Positions 53,600-63,230 of a stretch of 64,000 nucleotides of DNA are shown here, piece after piece. Within the stretch, counting starts at the first letter, position 1; each line of letters opens with the position of its first letter. The notes under the pieces were generated by a model. The model saw only the letters and a list, made by a program, of their open reading frames with translations, was not told the DNA's origin and ran no database searches. The stretch lies in NCBI RefSeq assembly GCF_001598415.1, contig NZ_BCYX01000002.1, positions 310,001-374,000 of the forward strand, given 5' to 3'. The stretch is from Sphingomonas mali NBRC 15500. Its GTDB lineage: Bacteria; Pseudomonadota; Alphaproteobacteria; Sphingomonadales; Sphingomonadaceae. A program made the translations under genes and the position numbers.

Positions 53600-54760
53600 T
53601 CAGGCCGCCACTCGGTCGCTCGGCGCGCGCAGGGTCGCATAGCGTGCAAAGAGGTCGGCGAAATGCTCGTCCATCTGTCGCGGGCGCTGCCGGATATTGA
53701 CCGGACTGCGGTCGGCCGCCGCCGCCAGGATCGTGTCGCGCAACGACTGGCCATTGGCCGCCTGATATCGCCGATCGCGACCATCCATCGCATGGTCGGC
53801 GGCGCCACCGCGATCGGGTACGATCAACGGCAATCCACTCGCCTTGGCTTCCGCCGCGACCATGCAGAATGTCTCGGCCTCGCAGCCGTGGACGAGCGCA
53901 TCCGCGCTCGCCATGATCGTGGCCAGCTGCGCACGGTCCTTCACCGGCTGGCCGACCACGATGTGGGGCGATCCTCCCGCCCGAGCAATGAGGCGATCGA
54001 CGTGGCGCCCCTCGCCGATCAGGGCCAGCCCGACCGGAGCGTGGACGCCGGCCGCGATCACCGCGTCGATCACCATGCTCCAGCGCTTTTCCGGAGAATA
54101 TCGCCCGACGCCGAGCAGCAAGGTCGACTCGAGTCCGAGCCCGCACCGCGCCAACAGTTCTTCGCGCAGGAGCGGATCGCGACGGTCGGGCGAAAAGATG
54201 CCGGGTTCGACGCCCATGGGAATCGTCGCAACCTTGGCCAGGCCGCCGCCGCGCAGACGCCGCGTCAGATTGTCGCTCGCCGTCACGACGAGGTCGAACG
54301 CCCGATCGAGCCGCCGCAGATGCCGCCAATAGCGATCGAACCCGCGATCGATCGTGCCGATACTCGCCACGGTGCCAAACCACCGATAGGCGTAGGCCGA
54401 CAGCGGATCGGCGTGCATGACGAGCGATCGCACCGCATCGCCGCGCCACCGCGCGACCATCGAGGCGCTGCTCCACGGCGAAGACGCCTCGACCACATCC
54501 GGGCGCCAGGCGTCGAGCGCGCGGTGCAGCGACGCTTCGTCACCGAAATAGCGATATCGGCGATCGAGCGCGAACGTCGGCGCCTTGATCGTTGCGAGCA
54601 ACGCGCCGGGCGCGCGCTCGACGATCGCGTCATCGGCGCCGGGCGCGAGGACGATCATCTCGTGCCCCAGCGCGCTCGCCACCTTCAGCTTGCGCTCGAC
54701 ATAGGTACGAACACCCCCGCCATGGGGAGTGTAAAAGGCGCAGACATCGACGATCCTCAT
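53600..54760 (-). CDS. Glycosyltransferase family 4 (GT-B), second copy
   Basis: A 386-residue GT4 homologue of the one at 37832-39118 (FYTPHGGGVRTYVERK, IPMGVEPGIFSP, LLGVGRYSPEKRWSMVI, EAETFCMVAAEAKASGLPLIV). The Gly-rich acceptor loop and donor site are conserved. Likely modifies a lipid or exopolysaccharide. Divergent from the FecI-type sigma factor. Confidence 0.9.
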   Translation of the reverse strand: MRIVDVCAFYTPHGGGVRTYVERKLKVASALGHEMIVLAPGADDAIVERAPGALLATIKAPTFALDRRYRYFGDEASLHRALDAWRPDVVEASSPWSSASMVARWRGDAVRSLVMHADPLSAYAYRWFGTVASIGTIDRGFDRYWRHLRRLDRAFDLVVTASDNLTRRLRGGGLAKVATIPMGVEPGIFSPDRRDPLLREELLARCGLGLESTLLLGVGRYSPEKRWSMVIDAVIAAGVHAPVGLALIGEGRHVDRLIARAGGSPHIVVGQPVKDRAQLATIMASADALVHGCEAETFCMVAAEAKASGLPLIVPDRGGAADHAMDGRDRRYQAANGQSLRDTILAAAADRSPVNIRQRPRQMDEHFADLFARYATLRAPSDRVAA

Positions 54761-54861
54761 GCCACACAGACGACGCCTCGCCGCGCAACCGCAGTCCCCG
54801 GCAAAACCTTGTCGGAATAGCCCGCATCGGGCATGGCCACGCTCCGTCCAAGGAGCGCCTC

Positions 54862-55380
54862 ATTTCGTCCTCGTCATCCGGTCTGATCCAGCTGTTCGGA
54901 GAGTTGCGCGGCGAACTCCTGCGCTTTCTGGCGGCCCGCACCGGCGATCGCGTCGAGGCCGAGGATTTGGTCCAGGAACTATGGCTGCGGATCCAGGCCG
55001 CCGATCCGGGGCCGATCGGCAATGGCCGCGCCTATCTTTACCGTGTCGCCCAGAACCTAGTGCTCGATCGCGTCCGCGAACGCCGCCGTCGCGAGCGGCG
55101 CGACAGCGACTGGGCCGACAGCCAGACGATCAAGGTCGCCGGCGAAGCCGCCGATGCGCGCCCCAGCGCCGCGGATAACATCATCGAGCGCGAGGAAGCG
55201 GCGGCGCTCGCCGCGGCTATCGCGGCGTTGCCGGAAGGCGCCGGCCGCGCCTTTCGCCTGCACAAGCTGGACGGGCTGTCGCATGCGGAGGTGGCGGCGC
55301 GGCTCGGCATCAGCCGCAGCGGGGTGGAAAAACACATCGCCGTGGCAATGGCGCATCTTCGTCGCGCCTTGAAGGACTGA
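54862..55380 (+). CDS. FecI-type ECF sigma factor
   Basis: A ~172-residue sigma factor with region 2 (LIQLFGELRGELLRFLAARTGDRVEAEDLVQELWLRI) and region 4 (AAALAAAIAALPEGAGRAFRLHKLDGLSHAEVAARLGISRSGVEKHIAVAMAHLRRAL). In-frame ATG, GTG or TTG is absent near the expected start; AAGGAG at 54850-54855 is 6 bases ahead of an ATT at 54862, suggesting a rare start (a TTG at 54904 would truncate region 2). It probably works with the FecR-type gene and the TonB receptor downstream. Confidence 0.88.
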   Translation: MSSSSSGLIQLFGELRGELLRFLAARTGDRVEAEDLVQELWLRIQAADPGPIGNGRAYLYRVAQNLVLDRVRERRRRERRDSDWADSQTIKVAGEAADARPSAADNIIEREEAAALAAAIAALPEGAGRAFRLHKLDGLSHAEVAARLGISRSGVEKHIAVAMAHLRRALKD

Positions 55381-55454
55381 GGTATGGCAACAGCGCGGCG
55401 TCTTTCGATCGGACAGGGACGACGGACCGGCAACGGCCCGTCGCGGCACGAACG

Positions 55455-56414
55455 ATGAACGACGAGATTATGGAGGCGGCCGCGCTATGGCATCAAGCGC
55501 AAGCGCACGACGATATGGATTGGGACGGCTTCACGGCGTGGCTGGAGGCAGACCCGCGCCATCGCGAGTCCTATGACGAGATCGCGTTGCTCGACGAGCG
55601 CATCGACACCGCCCGCGGCGCCGTCTCCGCCAGCCTGCCGGCAAATGACGACGCAATCGACGATGCCAGTTCCGACGCACCGCCGCCGGCTCGTCGCCCC
55701 TATCTTGCCTGGGGCGGGATCGCCGCCGCGTTGTTGGTCGCGCTGACCGCCGGAGGCTGGTGGGTGAATGGCCCGTCGGCACCGGCGACAAACAGGTATG
55801 TCGCCGCCACCGGACAGACACGAACCGTCGCTATCGCCGATGGCGCGACCGCTACCCTGTCCGGCGGCTCGCGGCTGGACATCGCCAGCGGCGCGCCGGT
55901 GAAGCTCGCCGGCTCGGCCTATTTCGATGTGCGCCACGATCCGGCGCGTCCGCTGACCGTCACCATATCCGGATATGAAGTGCGCGACGTCGGCACCCGG
56001 TTCGACATCAACAGCGACGGCAAGACCATCCGCGTCGCGGTCGCCGAGGGAACCGTGTCGGTGTCGGCGCCGGGCGCGTCGTCCGCAACCGAGGTCACCG
56101 GCGGTCACGCCGTCATCGGCGACGTCGCGCGCGGCACGATCGCGCTGGTGACGGCAGCGCCCGCGTCGGTCGGGGCCTGGCGCAACGGCCGCTTCATCTA
56201 CGATCAGGTTCCGCTGTCGTTGGTCGCCGCGGACATCACCCGATATACCGGCCGCCCCGTTTCGGTGGATAACGGAGTCGCGCAGCGGCGTTTCTCGGGC
56301 GTATTGGCGCCCGGCGACCGCGAATCGATGGTCGCATCGGTCCGGCAGCTGGCCGGCGTGAGCGCACGAAGGGAGGGCGATGCGATATTGCTGGGCGGCG
56401 GCACTAGCGACTAG
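55455..56414 (+). CDS. FecR-type anti-sigma/sigma regulator
   Basis: A 319-residue protein with an N-terminal cytoplasmic DUF4880 region (AALWHQAQAHDDMDWDGFTAWLEADPRHRESYDEIA), one membrane helix (near 85-105) and a periplasmic FecR domain (YVAATGQTRTVAIADGATATLSGGSRLDI, YEVRDVGTRFDI). It relays the signal from the TonB receptor to the FecI-type factor. The receptor's start lies inside its 3' end. Confidence 0.92.
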   Translation: MNDEIMEAAALWHQAQAHDDMDWDGFTAWLEADPRHRESYDEIALLDERIDTARGAVSASLPANDDAIDDASSDAPPPARRPYLAWGGIAAALLVALTAGGWWVNGPSAPATNRYVAATGQTRTVAIADGATATLSGGSRLDIASGAPVKLAGSAYFDVRHDPARPLTVTISGYEVRDVGTRFDINSDGKTIRVAVAEGTVSVSAPGASSATEVTGGHAVIGDVARGTIALVTAAPASVGAWRNGRFIYDQVPLSLVAADITRYTGRPVSVDNGVAQRRFSGVLAPGDRESMVASVRQLAGVSARREGDAILLGGGTSD

Positions 56415-58722
56415 CGTCTTATTGTCGACCAATCCGGCCGCAGCCCGCGACGCCGCCGCTTCCATCGCCATCCCGCCCGGCAACCTGACCGATGCGCTGG
56501 CGTCGCTGGCAGCGCAGACCGGCGTGTCGTTCGGCTATGACGCGACGCTACCGACGCTCCGCGTCCGCGGGGTCAACGGTCGCATGTCCCCACACGAAGC
56601 GGTCGACAAACTGCTACGCGACACTCCGATCAAGGCGGTCAGGATCGGTCCGATGGCGTTTCGGCTGGTCCGCCGTCAGCATCCGCCCCACGCGCCTTCC
56701 GCCGGGCCGGCGCTGGTCATGGAGTCACCGTCTTCGCCGCAACCCGACATCATCATCACCGGCCGCAAACTGCCCGAAATGCTGTCGCGCGTGCCGGCGC
56801 CGATCGCGGTATACGTGCCCGATTCCACGACGCCGGCCGGGGCCGAGAGCGGCCAGCGCGACGTTGCCCGTTCGGTCGACGGCCTGATCGTCGCCGGGCG
56901 CGACGAAGGAAGCGACCGCACCTTTATTCGCGGCCTGGCGGACAGCCCGTTCAACGGGTTCAGCCAGACGACGGTCAGCGTCCAGGTCGACGATGGTCGC
57001 ATCACCTACGATGCTCCCGAACCCGCCCTGCGACTGGTCGACGTGGCGCGCGTGGAAGTGCTGAAAGGACCGCAAGGGCCATTGTACGGCACCGGCGCGC
57101 TGGGGGGCGTGTATCGCATCGTCACCAATCGCCCGATCCTGGGCGACGTGTCGGGCGCCACCGCTTTTTCGCTGAACGCCTTGTCCGACGGCGGCCCGGG
57201 CGGATCGGCGGAAGGTGTCCTCAATTTGCCGCTGGTGACCGACGCGGCCGCGGTACGACTGGTCGGCTATGCGGCGCTCGGTGGCGGTTGGATCGACGAC
57301 CGGCCCGCGCCGAACGACGCCAATCAGAAAGTCCTGGCCGGCGGGCGCGCCTCGTTGCGCATCGCGCCGGCATCGGGCTGGTCGATCGACCTGACCGGAG
57401 CGATCCAGCATCGCGCTTCGCGCGACAGCCAATATGTCTATCGCGCGGGAGAGGATCTGGCACGGCCCGCCGCGATACGCGAACCCAGCGCCACCGACTT
57501 CAAGCTCGCGCAACTTCGCGCCGAGGGGCCGATCGGTCGCCTGCGGCTGGTCGTCGCCACCAGCCAGACCTGGCAGGAACAGAACGACCTTTTCGACCTG
57601 TCGTTCGCGCCCGACGTGCTCGGGATCCCGGACGCCGTCGCGTGGCGCGACCGCCGTTCCTATCGCGTGTTCGACCAGGAAATCCGCCTGGTATCGGCTC
57701 CCGGGGATCGTTTCGCCTGGACCGCCGGGCTGTCCTATCTCGCGGCATCGACCAGGGCATCGGGCGACGCTCAAGTCGGGCCGACCAGCTGGACACCCTA
57801 TTTCACCCTGCACCGCCGCGCGACCGAAGCGGCCGCCTTCGCGGACGGATCGTTGCCGATCGGCGGCCGCCTGACCTTGGCAGGCGGCTTTCGCGTGTTC
57901 CGCTCGTCGGCTGAGGACGAACGGACCGAACCCTCCGCGCCCACCGCCAGCGCGCGCGGCCTGACCGGCTTCACCCCCAATCTATCGCTATCCTATGATC
58001 TTGGCGCCACCGGGATGGTCTATGCGCGCATCGCCACGGCGTTCCGGCCGGGGGGCCTCGACCCGGGTAATGCCCGCACCGGACGGTATCAGGCCGACGA
58101 GGTCCGCAACCTCGACATTGGCACGCGGCTGAAGCTGGCGGGCGATCGCTTGTCGCTCGATACCGCGCTCTATTTTGCGCAATGGCGCGACATGCAGTCC
58201 GACTATCTCGAAGCGAACGGGCTGATCGCGACACGCAATGCCGGCGACGCGGTCGTCGCCGGCCTGGAAGCCTCGCTCGACTGGCGTCCCGGGGCATCGT
58301 GGCGGCTCAGCGCCGGAATGACCGTGCAGCGTGCCCGTCTCCACACGGCCCCCGACGGCACCCGGCTGCCCGACGACCGGCGCCTGCCGATGACTCCCGA
58401 CATTGCCTATCGCCTGACCGTCGAACGCTCGGTCCGATGGAAGGGAATCGAGGTGCGTCCCTATGCGGGCGTCAATTTCACCGGCAGCACACGACTGAGC
58501 TTCGACGACGGGCTCGACCGGCGCATGGATGGCTATGCGGTCCTCCGCGCCGGGGTGACGACGACACTGTCGCCGCTGACCGTGCGCATCGATATCGACA
58601 ACCTGCTCGACACACGTGCCGACACGTTCGCGTACGGCAATCCTTTCTCCGTGCGAGCGCTGCCCCAATACACGCCGCTTCGTCCGCGCATCTTCTCGAT
58701 CACTCTGTCGCGCGATTTTTGA
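56380..58722 (+). CDS. TonB-dependent receptor with N-terminal STN signalling domain
   Basis: A 780-residue outer membrane receptor. After a signal peptide comes the STN domain (about 30-95; IPPGNLTDALASLAAQTGVSFGYD), then the plug (DGLIVAGRDEGSDRTFIRGLADSP, VEVLKGPQGPLYGTGALGGVYRI) and a 22-strand-type barrel ending ITLSRDF with a C-terminal Phe. The STN domain plus linked FecI/FecR shows surface-signalling transport, commonly of iron chelates. Ligand unknown. Overlaps the fecR-like gene by 35 bases. Confidence 0.93.
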   Translation: MRYCWAAALATSVLLSTNPAAARDAAASIAIPPGNLTDALASLAAQTGVSFGYDATLPTLRVRGVNGRMSPHEAVDKLLRDTPIKAVRIGPMAFRLVRRQHPPHAPSAGPALVMESPSSPQPDIIITGRKLPEMLSRVPAPIAVYVPDSTTPAGAESGQRDVARSVDGLIVAGRDEGSDRTFIRGLADSPFNGFSQTTVSVQVDDGRITYDAPEPALRLVDVARVEVLKGPQGPLYGTGALGGVYRIVTNRPILGDVSGATAFSLNALSDGGPGGSAEGVLNLPLVTDAAAVRLVGYAALGGGWIDDRPAPNDANQKVLAGGRASLRIAPASGWSIDLTGAIQHRASRDSQYVYRAGEDLARPAAIREPSATDFKLAQLRAEGPIGRLRLVVATSQTWQEQNDLFDLSFAPDVLGIPDAVAWRDRRSYRVFDQEIRLVSAPGDRFAWTAGLSYLAASTRASGDAQVGPTSWTPYFTLHRRATEAAAFADGSLPIGGRLTLAGGFRVFRSSAEDERTEPSAPTASARGLTGFTPNLSLSYDLGATGMVYARIATAFRPGGLDPGNARTGRYQADEVRNLDIGTRLKLAGDRLSLDTALYFAQWRDMQSDYLEANGLIATRNAGDAVVAGLEASLDWRPGASWRLSAGMTVQRARLHTAPDGTRLPDDRRLPMTPDIAYRLTVERSVRWKGIEVRPYAGVNFTGSTRLSFDDGLDRRMDGYAVLRAGVTTTLSPLTVRIDIDNLLDTRADTFAYGNPFSVRALPQYTPLRPRIFSITLSRDF

Positions 58723-58826
58723 TCATTTTCTCGGCGGTGGACTGAGGTGCGACCGTCGAGCGGCGTCGTTGCATCGAAACCAATGGCTGCCGCTAGCGCG
58801 GTGGCTCGATCGACAAGGGCCGCCCA

Positions 58827-59774
58827 TTGCCATCGACCTATCTACCCGTTGCCCGCGGCACCGCCGACCTACCCCATGTCCAGGACCTGACCGACCTTCT
58901 GAGCAGGCCGAATTTGCGCGAGCGTGTGGGCGCCCTGGTCGGCCTCGCGGTGACGATCGGCATTCTGGTGTGCGTCGCCGCGGCAGTCGGACGGCTGCGC
59001 CTTGGCGAATTGCTCGACAACCTCCCGACGACAGCCGGATTCTGGGCATTGCTGGCCGCCGCCTATCTGCTCGCGCCGACTCTGGAATGGGTCATCCTGC
59101 GACGCTTGTGGAGGCTGCCGACGGCCGGGCTGGTGCCGCTGCTGCGCAAGCAAGTCGCGAACGAATTGCTGCTCGGTTATTCGGGCGATGCCCAATTCTA
59201 TTTCTGGGCGCGCGGCGCGATGCCGGCGGAGGTGGCACCGTTCGCGACACTGCGCGACATGTCGATCCTTTCGGCGCTGGCCGGCAATCTGGCAACGTTG
59301 ATCCTGATGGCGATGGCCTATCCGACGCTCAACCGCCTGGCGAGCGGACCATTGCTTCAAGGAGCCGTCCTGGCGACACTCGTCGTCGTCGTGAGCTCGC
59401 TCGGCATATTCGCCGCGCGCCACGCCTTCTTCACTTTTTCGCTGTCGCGGCGCGCAATCGCCATGATCTTCCTCAGCCACATAGCGCGGATCGCCGCGAT
59501 GCTCGTCCTGAACGCGCTGTTGTGGGCGGCGCTGATTCCAGGCGCGACTCTGGGGATCCTGCTTGTCCTGGGCACGATCCGGATGATGCTGTCGCGCGTA
59601 CCGCTGATCCCCGGTAAGGACGTGCTGCTCGCCGGAGGTGCGGTGGCGCTGATGGGAAGCGACGCGAAGATCGCGGTCGCGCTGGCGACGATCGCCGGGC
59701 TGATGATTGCGCTGCACGCGTTGGTCGGTCTCGCGACCGGCGTGCATGACGTCGCACGACGATATCGCCGATGA
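58827..59774 (+). CDS. Multi-pass membrane protein resembling lysylphosphatidylglycerol synthase flippase region
   Basis: A 315-residue protein with about eight membrane helices, for example GALVGLAVTIGILVCVAAAVG, FWALLAAAYLLAPTLEWVIL and LGYSGDAQFYFWARGA. The pattern is like the LPG synthase/AglD flippase domain (lipid-linked donor handling), which fits the nearby glycosyltransferase. A TTG is the start. Functional reading is tentative. Confidence 0.7.
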   Translation: MPSTYLPVARGTADLPHVQDLTDLLSRPNLRERVGALVGLAVTIGILVCVAAAVGRLRLGELLDNLPTTAGFWALLAAAYLLAPTLEWVILRRLWRLPTAGLVPLLRKQVANELLLGYSGDAQFYFWARGAMPAEVAPFATLRDMSILSALAGNLATLILMAMAYPTLNRLASGPLLQGAVLATLVVVVSSLGIFAARHAFFTFSLSRRAIAMIFLSHIARIAAMLVLNALLWAALIPGATLGILLVLGTIRMMLSRVPLIPGKDVLLAGGAVALMGSDAKIAVALATIAGLMIALHALVGLATGVHDVARRYRR

Positions 59775-59894
59775 CTGCGATCGCGGCGGTCGCGCCGTCG
59801 TCGGGGCCTCTTCCCAGCGCGCCTTGAAGCTCGATCCAGGCAAGAGGCCGCGATCTGCCACGGCATCCCCCTTCCGACCCGACCGATCGATTGC

Positions 59895-59931
59895 AAGAAA
59901 GGGCCGCGCCTTGCGGCACGACCCTTCTTTT
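59895..59931 (+). terminator. Probable terminator hairpin
   Basis: AAGAAAGGG-CCGC / GCGG-...-CCCTTCTT forms a two-part stem with one mismatch, followed by TT. It lies about 120 bases after the membrane protein gene and before the convergent CsbD gene. Confidence 0.4.
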
Positions 59932-59960
59932 CGGCTATCGGGAGCACCGATCGGTGACGA

Positions 59961-60164
59961 TCAGATGTCGTCACCCAGCGCGCCCTTGATCTTGCCCACG
60001 ACCTGTTGAGCCTTGCCCTTCAGTTCCTGGCCGGCGCCTTCGGCTTCCAATTGGTCGTCCTTGCGCGTGCGATTGGGGTCGTCGGCATCGCCGGCCATTG
60101 CCTGCTTCACCTTGCCCACCGCCTCGTTGACATTGCCTTTGATCTTGTCGGTCAGCTCACCCAT
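59961..60164 (-). CDS. CsbD family stress protein
   Basis: A 67-residue protein (MGELTDKIKGNVNEAVGKVKQAMAG and ELKGKAQQVVGKIKGALGDDI), the CsbD repeat pattern. Members are abundant small proteins of the general stress response (SigB-type in Bacillus, EcfG in alphaproteobacteria); function unknown. Confidence 0.92.
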   Translation of the reverse strand: MGELTDKIKGNVNEAVGKVKQAMAGDADDPNRTRKDDQLEAEGAGQELKGKAQQVVGKIKGALGDDI

Positions 60165-60256
60165 CGGCTCGTTCCTTTCCGTTCGCGCCGGCGGGGTGCC
60201 GGCGCGTTGAAATTACGGAAATAGAACGGTTTGGCGGGCCCGGAGTTCCTGATACC

Positions 60257-61051
60257 CTAGGGAGCGACGCGTTTCAGGAAGGCCAGCACCGCTTGCCAAT
60301 TGTCATCCGCGCCGCCGGGATTCTTGGCGGCGATCAACGTCGACGATCCGTGCACGCCGGCCTTGGGGATGAATTGCTGCCGATCGGTGCTCTTGGTCGC
60401 CGACAGGATCGCCTTCGCTTCCTGTTCCTCTTGGAGCGTGTTGGCTGAGGTAACGAATACGGGCACCATCACCTTGGCGGCCGCATTCTCGACCATTTTC
60501 TTGTCCTCGAAATATTCGCCCGGCGAGAAAGCAAGCACGCCCTTCACGCTGTCCTGCGCCGATTTGGACGCGGCAACCAGGAACACCAGACTGGCTGAGT
60601 AGCTCGATCCCCAGAGCAGGATCGGCTTGCCCTGCGCCTTGTCCTTGGCCCAGGCCAGCGCCGCTTCGAGATCGGGGAGCGCCCCGAGATAGTCGGTCTT
60701 GCCCTTATACCCGGCCATCGTCTGGTTGTTGCCATAGAGCCCGCCGCCGACACGCTGGTCGATCGCCAGCGCGGCAAAGCCGGCGCGCTGAAGCTGCGGC
60801 GCGATCGAGACATATTCGTCTTTCGACGATCCCGCCTGATGGAATAGCAGGATCAGCGCGCGCGCATTGCTGGCCGGGTAATAGGTGCCATAGACGGTAA
60901 CGCCGTCGGGTGCGGTCAGCGTCACGGCCTCGGGCGCATGGTCCTTCACCGCCGCGCTTTCGTTGATCAATGCGTCGGCATTGTCGATCTTGGGTTGGGA
61001 GTGGCAGGCAGCGAGCGCGACGAGCGCGGTGATTGGCAACAAACGACGCAT
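60257..61051 (-). CDS. Dienelactone hydrolase-like alpha/beta hydrolase lipoprotein
   Basis: A 264-residue lipoprotein (LVALAAC lipobox near residue 16). It has the LILLFHQAGSSKDEY segment, nucleophile-elbow-like LWGSSYSASL (Ser in GSSYS) and a late GVHGSSTL His. The family hydrolyses esters and lactones; the substrate is unknown. Confidence 0.85.
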   Translation of the reverse strand: MRRLLPITALVALAACHSQPKIDNADALINESAAVKDHAPEAVTLTAPDGVTVYGTYYPASNARALILLFHQAGSSKDEYVSIAPQLQRAGFAALAIDQRVGGGLYGNNQTMAGYKGKTDYLGALPDLEAALAWAKDKAQGKPILLWGSSYSASLVFLVAASKSAQDSVKGVLAFSPGEYFEDKKMVENAAAKVMVPVFVTSANTLQEEQEAKAILSATKSTDRQQFIPKAGVHGSSTLIAAKNPGGADDNWQAVLAFLKRVAP

Positions 61052-61065
61052 CGAGCCTCCTTGGA

Positions 61066-61863
61066 TCAGATCAATCCGGCAAGCGGACTGGAGGGGTCGG
61101 CATAGCGCCGCTTGCCCATCCGCCCGGCGAGATAGGCCAAACGTCCGCTCTCGACTGCAAGTTTCATCGCACGCGCCATCATCACCGGATCCTTGGCCTC
61201 GGCGATCGCGGTGTTCATCAGCACGCCGTCGCAGCCGAGCTCCATCGCCACCGCCGAATCGGACGCGGTGCCGACCCCGGCATCGACCAGCACGGGCACC
61301 TTGGCGCCTTCGACGATCAGCCGGATCGTGACCTGGTTCTGGATGCCGAGGCCCGAGCCGATCGGGGCGCCGAGCGGCATGATCGCAACCGCGCCGACAT
61401 CCTCCAGCCGCTTCGCCGCGATCGGATCGTCGACGCAATAGACCATCGGCTTGAAGCCTTCCTTGGCGAGAATCTCGGTCGCCCGCAGCGTCTCGACCAT
61501 ATCGGGGTAGAGCGTGCGCGCCTCGCCCAGCACCTCGAGCTTGACCAGGTCCCAGCCGCCGGCTTCGCGCGCCAGCCGCAAGGTGCGGATCGCGTCCTCC
61601 GCGGTGAAGCAGCCCGCGGTGTTGGGCAGGTAGGTCACCTTTTTCGGGTCGATATAGTCGGTCAGCATCGGCGCCTTGGGGTCGCTGACATTGACGCGTC
61701 GCACCGCCACGGTGACGATCTCCGCGCCCGACGCCTCAAGCGCGGCGGCGTTCTGCGCGAAATCCTTATACTTGCCGGTGCCGACGATCAGCCGCGAGCG
61801 AAAGGTCTTGCCGGCAACGGTCCAGGTATCTTCGGCGGCAGTCACGGGAGTGGCGATATTCAT
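61066..61863 (-). CDS. thiG: Thiazole synthase
   Basis: A 265-residue TIM barrel that builds the thiazole ring of thiamine from DXP, dehydroglycine (or glycine imine) and ThiS thiocarboxylate. The Schiff-base Lys is K108 ([11 protein letters not shown]); phosphate-binding loops include [14 protein letters not shown] and [27 protein letters not shown]. It follows thiS, with a palindromic repeat in between. Confidence 0.96.
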   Translation of the reverse strand: MNIATPVTAAEDTWTVAGKTFRSRLIVGTGKYKDFAQNAAALEASGAEIVTVAVRRVNVSDPKAPMLTDYIDPKKVTYLPNTAGCFTAEDAIRTLRLAREAGGWDLVKLEVLGEARTLYPDMVETLRATEILAKEGFKPMVYCVDDPIAAKRLEDVGAVAIMPLGAPIGSGLGIQNQVTIRLIVEGAKVPVLVDAGVGTASDSAVAMELGCDGVLMNTAIAEAKDPVMMARAMKLAVESGRLAYLAGRMGKRRYADPSSPLAGLI

Positions 61864-61869
61864 TGTTTC

Positions 61870-61965
61870 GTCCTGCTTTCTCGTGTTCCCGCGAAAGCAG
61901 GAACCCAGGGCCGGATAGAGAGCGGCCCGTGATATTATCCTGGGCTCCTGCTTCGGCAGGAGCAT
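61870..61965. repeat. Palindromic repeat between thiS and thiG
   Basis: Contains CCTGCTTTC...GAAAGCAGG (61872-61880 and 61893-61901), then an outer arm AACCCAGG / CCTGGG (61902 and ~61939), and a perfect GCTCCTG/CAGGAGC hairpin with a CTTCGG loop (61944-61963). It is a third REP-like family, sitting inside the thiS-thiG transcript. Confidence 0.65.
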
Positions 61966-61974
61966 CGGAACGTC

Positions 61975-62202
61975 TCAACCACCGCCAACGAAATGGACGA
62001 TCTCGATCTCGTCGCCATCCTCGACCAGCACCTGGGTCAGGGTCGAGCGCGGTACGACTTCCAGGTTACGCTCTACCGCCACCTTCTCGGGGACCAGCCC
62101 GAGCTCCTCGGCAAGCTGCGCGAGCGTGAGCCCGGCAAAGACGCGGCGATGCTCGCCATTGACGTGGATCGAGACGGTTCCGTCGGTGTGCATGGTATTC
62201 AT
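61975..62202 (-). CDS. thiS: Thiamine biosynthesis sulphur carrier ThiS
   Basis: A 75-residue ubiquitin-like sulphur carrier ([27 protein letters not shown], ending [11 protein letters not shown]). The C-terminal Gly-Gly is thiocarboxylated and donates sulphur to ThiG. ATG at 62202 or 62193. No TPP riboswitch can fit in the 54-base gap to the divergent aroQ. Confidence 0.93.
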   Translation of the reverse strand: MNTMHTDGTVSIHVNGEHRRVFAGLTLAQLAEELGLVPEKVAVERNLEVVPRSTLTQVLVEDGDEIEIVHFVGGG

Positions 62203-62256
62203 GGCAAATCGCGATATAGGGACGCGACCGATAGCGCCACAACCGAAAGGGCAAGG

Positions 62257-62691
62257 GTGACCGAAACGATCCTGGTGCTGAATGGCCCCAACCTCAATCT
62301 GCTCGGGACGCGCGAGCCGGAAATCTACGGGGCCGACACGCTCGACGACATTGCGGAGAGACTGGAGGAGCGCGCACGCGAGCTCGATCTCGAAATCGAC
62401 ATGCGCCAGTCGAATCACGAAGGGCATCTGATCACCTGGATGCATGAAGCACAGGGATCGGACGTCAAGGCGATCCTGCTCAATGCGGGGGCCCTCACGC
62501 ATACCAGCGTGGCGCTGTACGACGCGATCAAGGGCATCAAGGTGCCCGTCATCGAGGTGCATCTGTCGAATCCGCTAGCGCGCGAAGAATTCCGTCACCA
62601 GAGCTTTGTCGGTCGTGCCGCGCGCGGAACCGTTTCCGGGTTCGGCGCACTTTCGTATATGCTTGCGCTTGAAGCCGCCGCCCGACTCTGA
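62257..62691 (+). CDS. aroQ: Type II 3-dehydroquinate dehydratase
   Basis: A 144-residue dodecamer-forming shikimate-pathway enzyme ([56 protein letters not shown]). The catalytic Tyr24 in REPEIYG and a catalytic His in the EVHLSN motif are present. Starts with GTG at 62257. Heads the aroQ-accB-accC order common in sphingomonads. Confidence 0.95.
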   Translation: MTETILVLNGPNLNLLGTREPEIYGADTLDDIAERLEERARELDLEIDMRQSNHEGHLITWMHEAQGSDVKAILLNAGALTHTSVALYDAIKGIKVPVIEVHLSNPLAREEFRHQSFVGRAARGTVSGFGALSYMLALEAAARL

Positions 62692-62739
62692 CAGAGGGCG
62701 CGCCTTTGAGTCAGCCTCAACAGGGCGAAGAAGGGTCGA

Positions 62740-63219
62740 ATGGCAGACAATAACAATGACGGGGGCATGCGAGTCGATGTCGAGCTGGTCCGCCAGCTCG
62801 CGTCTCTGCTCGACGAAACCAATCTTACCGAGATCGAGGTCGAGGATAACGACCGCCGCATCCGCGTCGCGCGTGAGGTGCACGCCGCGCCGGCGATGAA
62901 CTATGCGGCACCGGCGGCTGTCGCGGCTCCCGCTGCTCCAGTTGCTCCGGTAGCGGTTGCCGATCCGGCACCCGCCGCAATCAGCGCCAACGCGGTCAAG
63001 TCGCCGATGGTCGGCACCGTCTATCTGGCGGCGAATCCGGAAGCGAAGCCGTTCATCGCGGTGGGGCAGAAGGTCGCCGCGGGTGACACGCTGGTGATCA
63101 TCGAAGCGATGAAGGTGATGAATCCGATCATCGCGACGGCCGCTGGCACCGTGTCGGCGATCCTGATCGAGAACGGCCAGCCGGTCGAGTTCGACCAGGC
63201 GCTCGTCGTCGTCGAGTAA
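62740..63219 (+). CDS. accB: Acetyl-CoA carboxylase biotin carboxyl carrier protein
   Basis: A 159-residue biotinylated subunit. A helical N terminus ([24 protein letters not shown]) is joined by an Ala/Pro-rich linker (about 50-85) to a biotinyl domain with EAMKVMNPI, in which the central Lys carries biotin. It shuttles CO2 between AccC and the transferase for malonyl-CoA synthesis. Followed 11 bases later by accC. Confidence 0.96.
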   Translation: MADNNNDGGMRVDVELVRQLASLLDETNLTEIEVEDNDRRIRVAREVHAAPAMNYAAPAAVAAPAAPVAPVAVADPAPAAISANAVKSPMVGTVYLAANPEAKPFIAVGQKVAAGDTLVIIEAMKVMNPIIATAAGTVSAILIENGQPVEFDQALVVVE

Positions 63220-63230
63220 GCCAAAAGGCC

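Noticed and set aside
62203..62256. TPP riboswitch before thiS
   Set aside because: The 54-base gap to divergent aroQ is too short and lacks the THI-box motifs.
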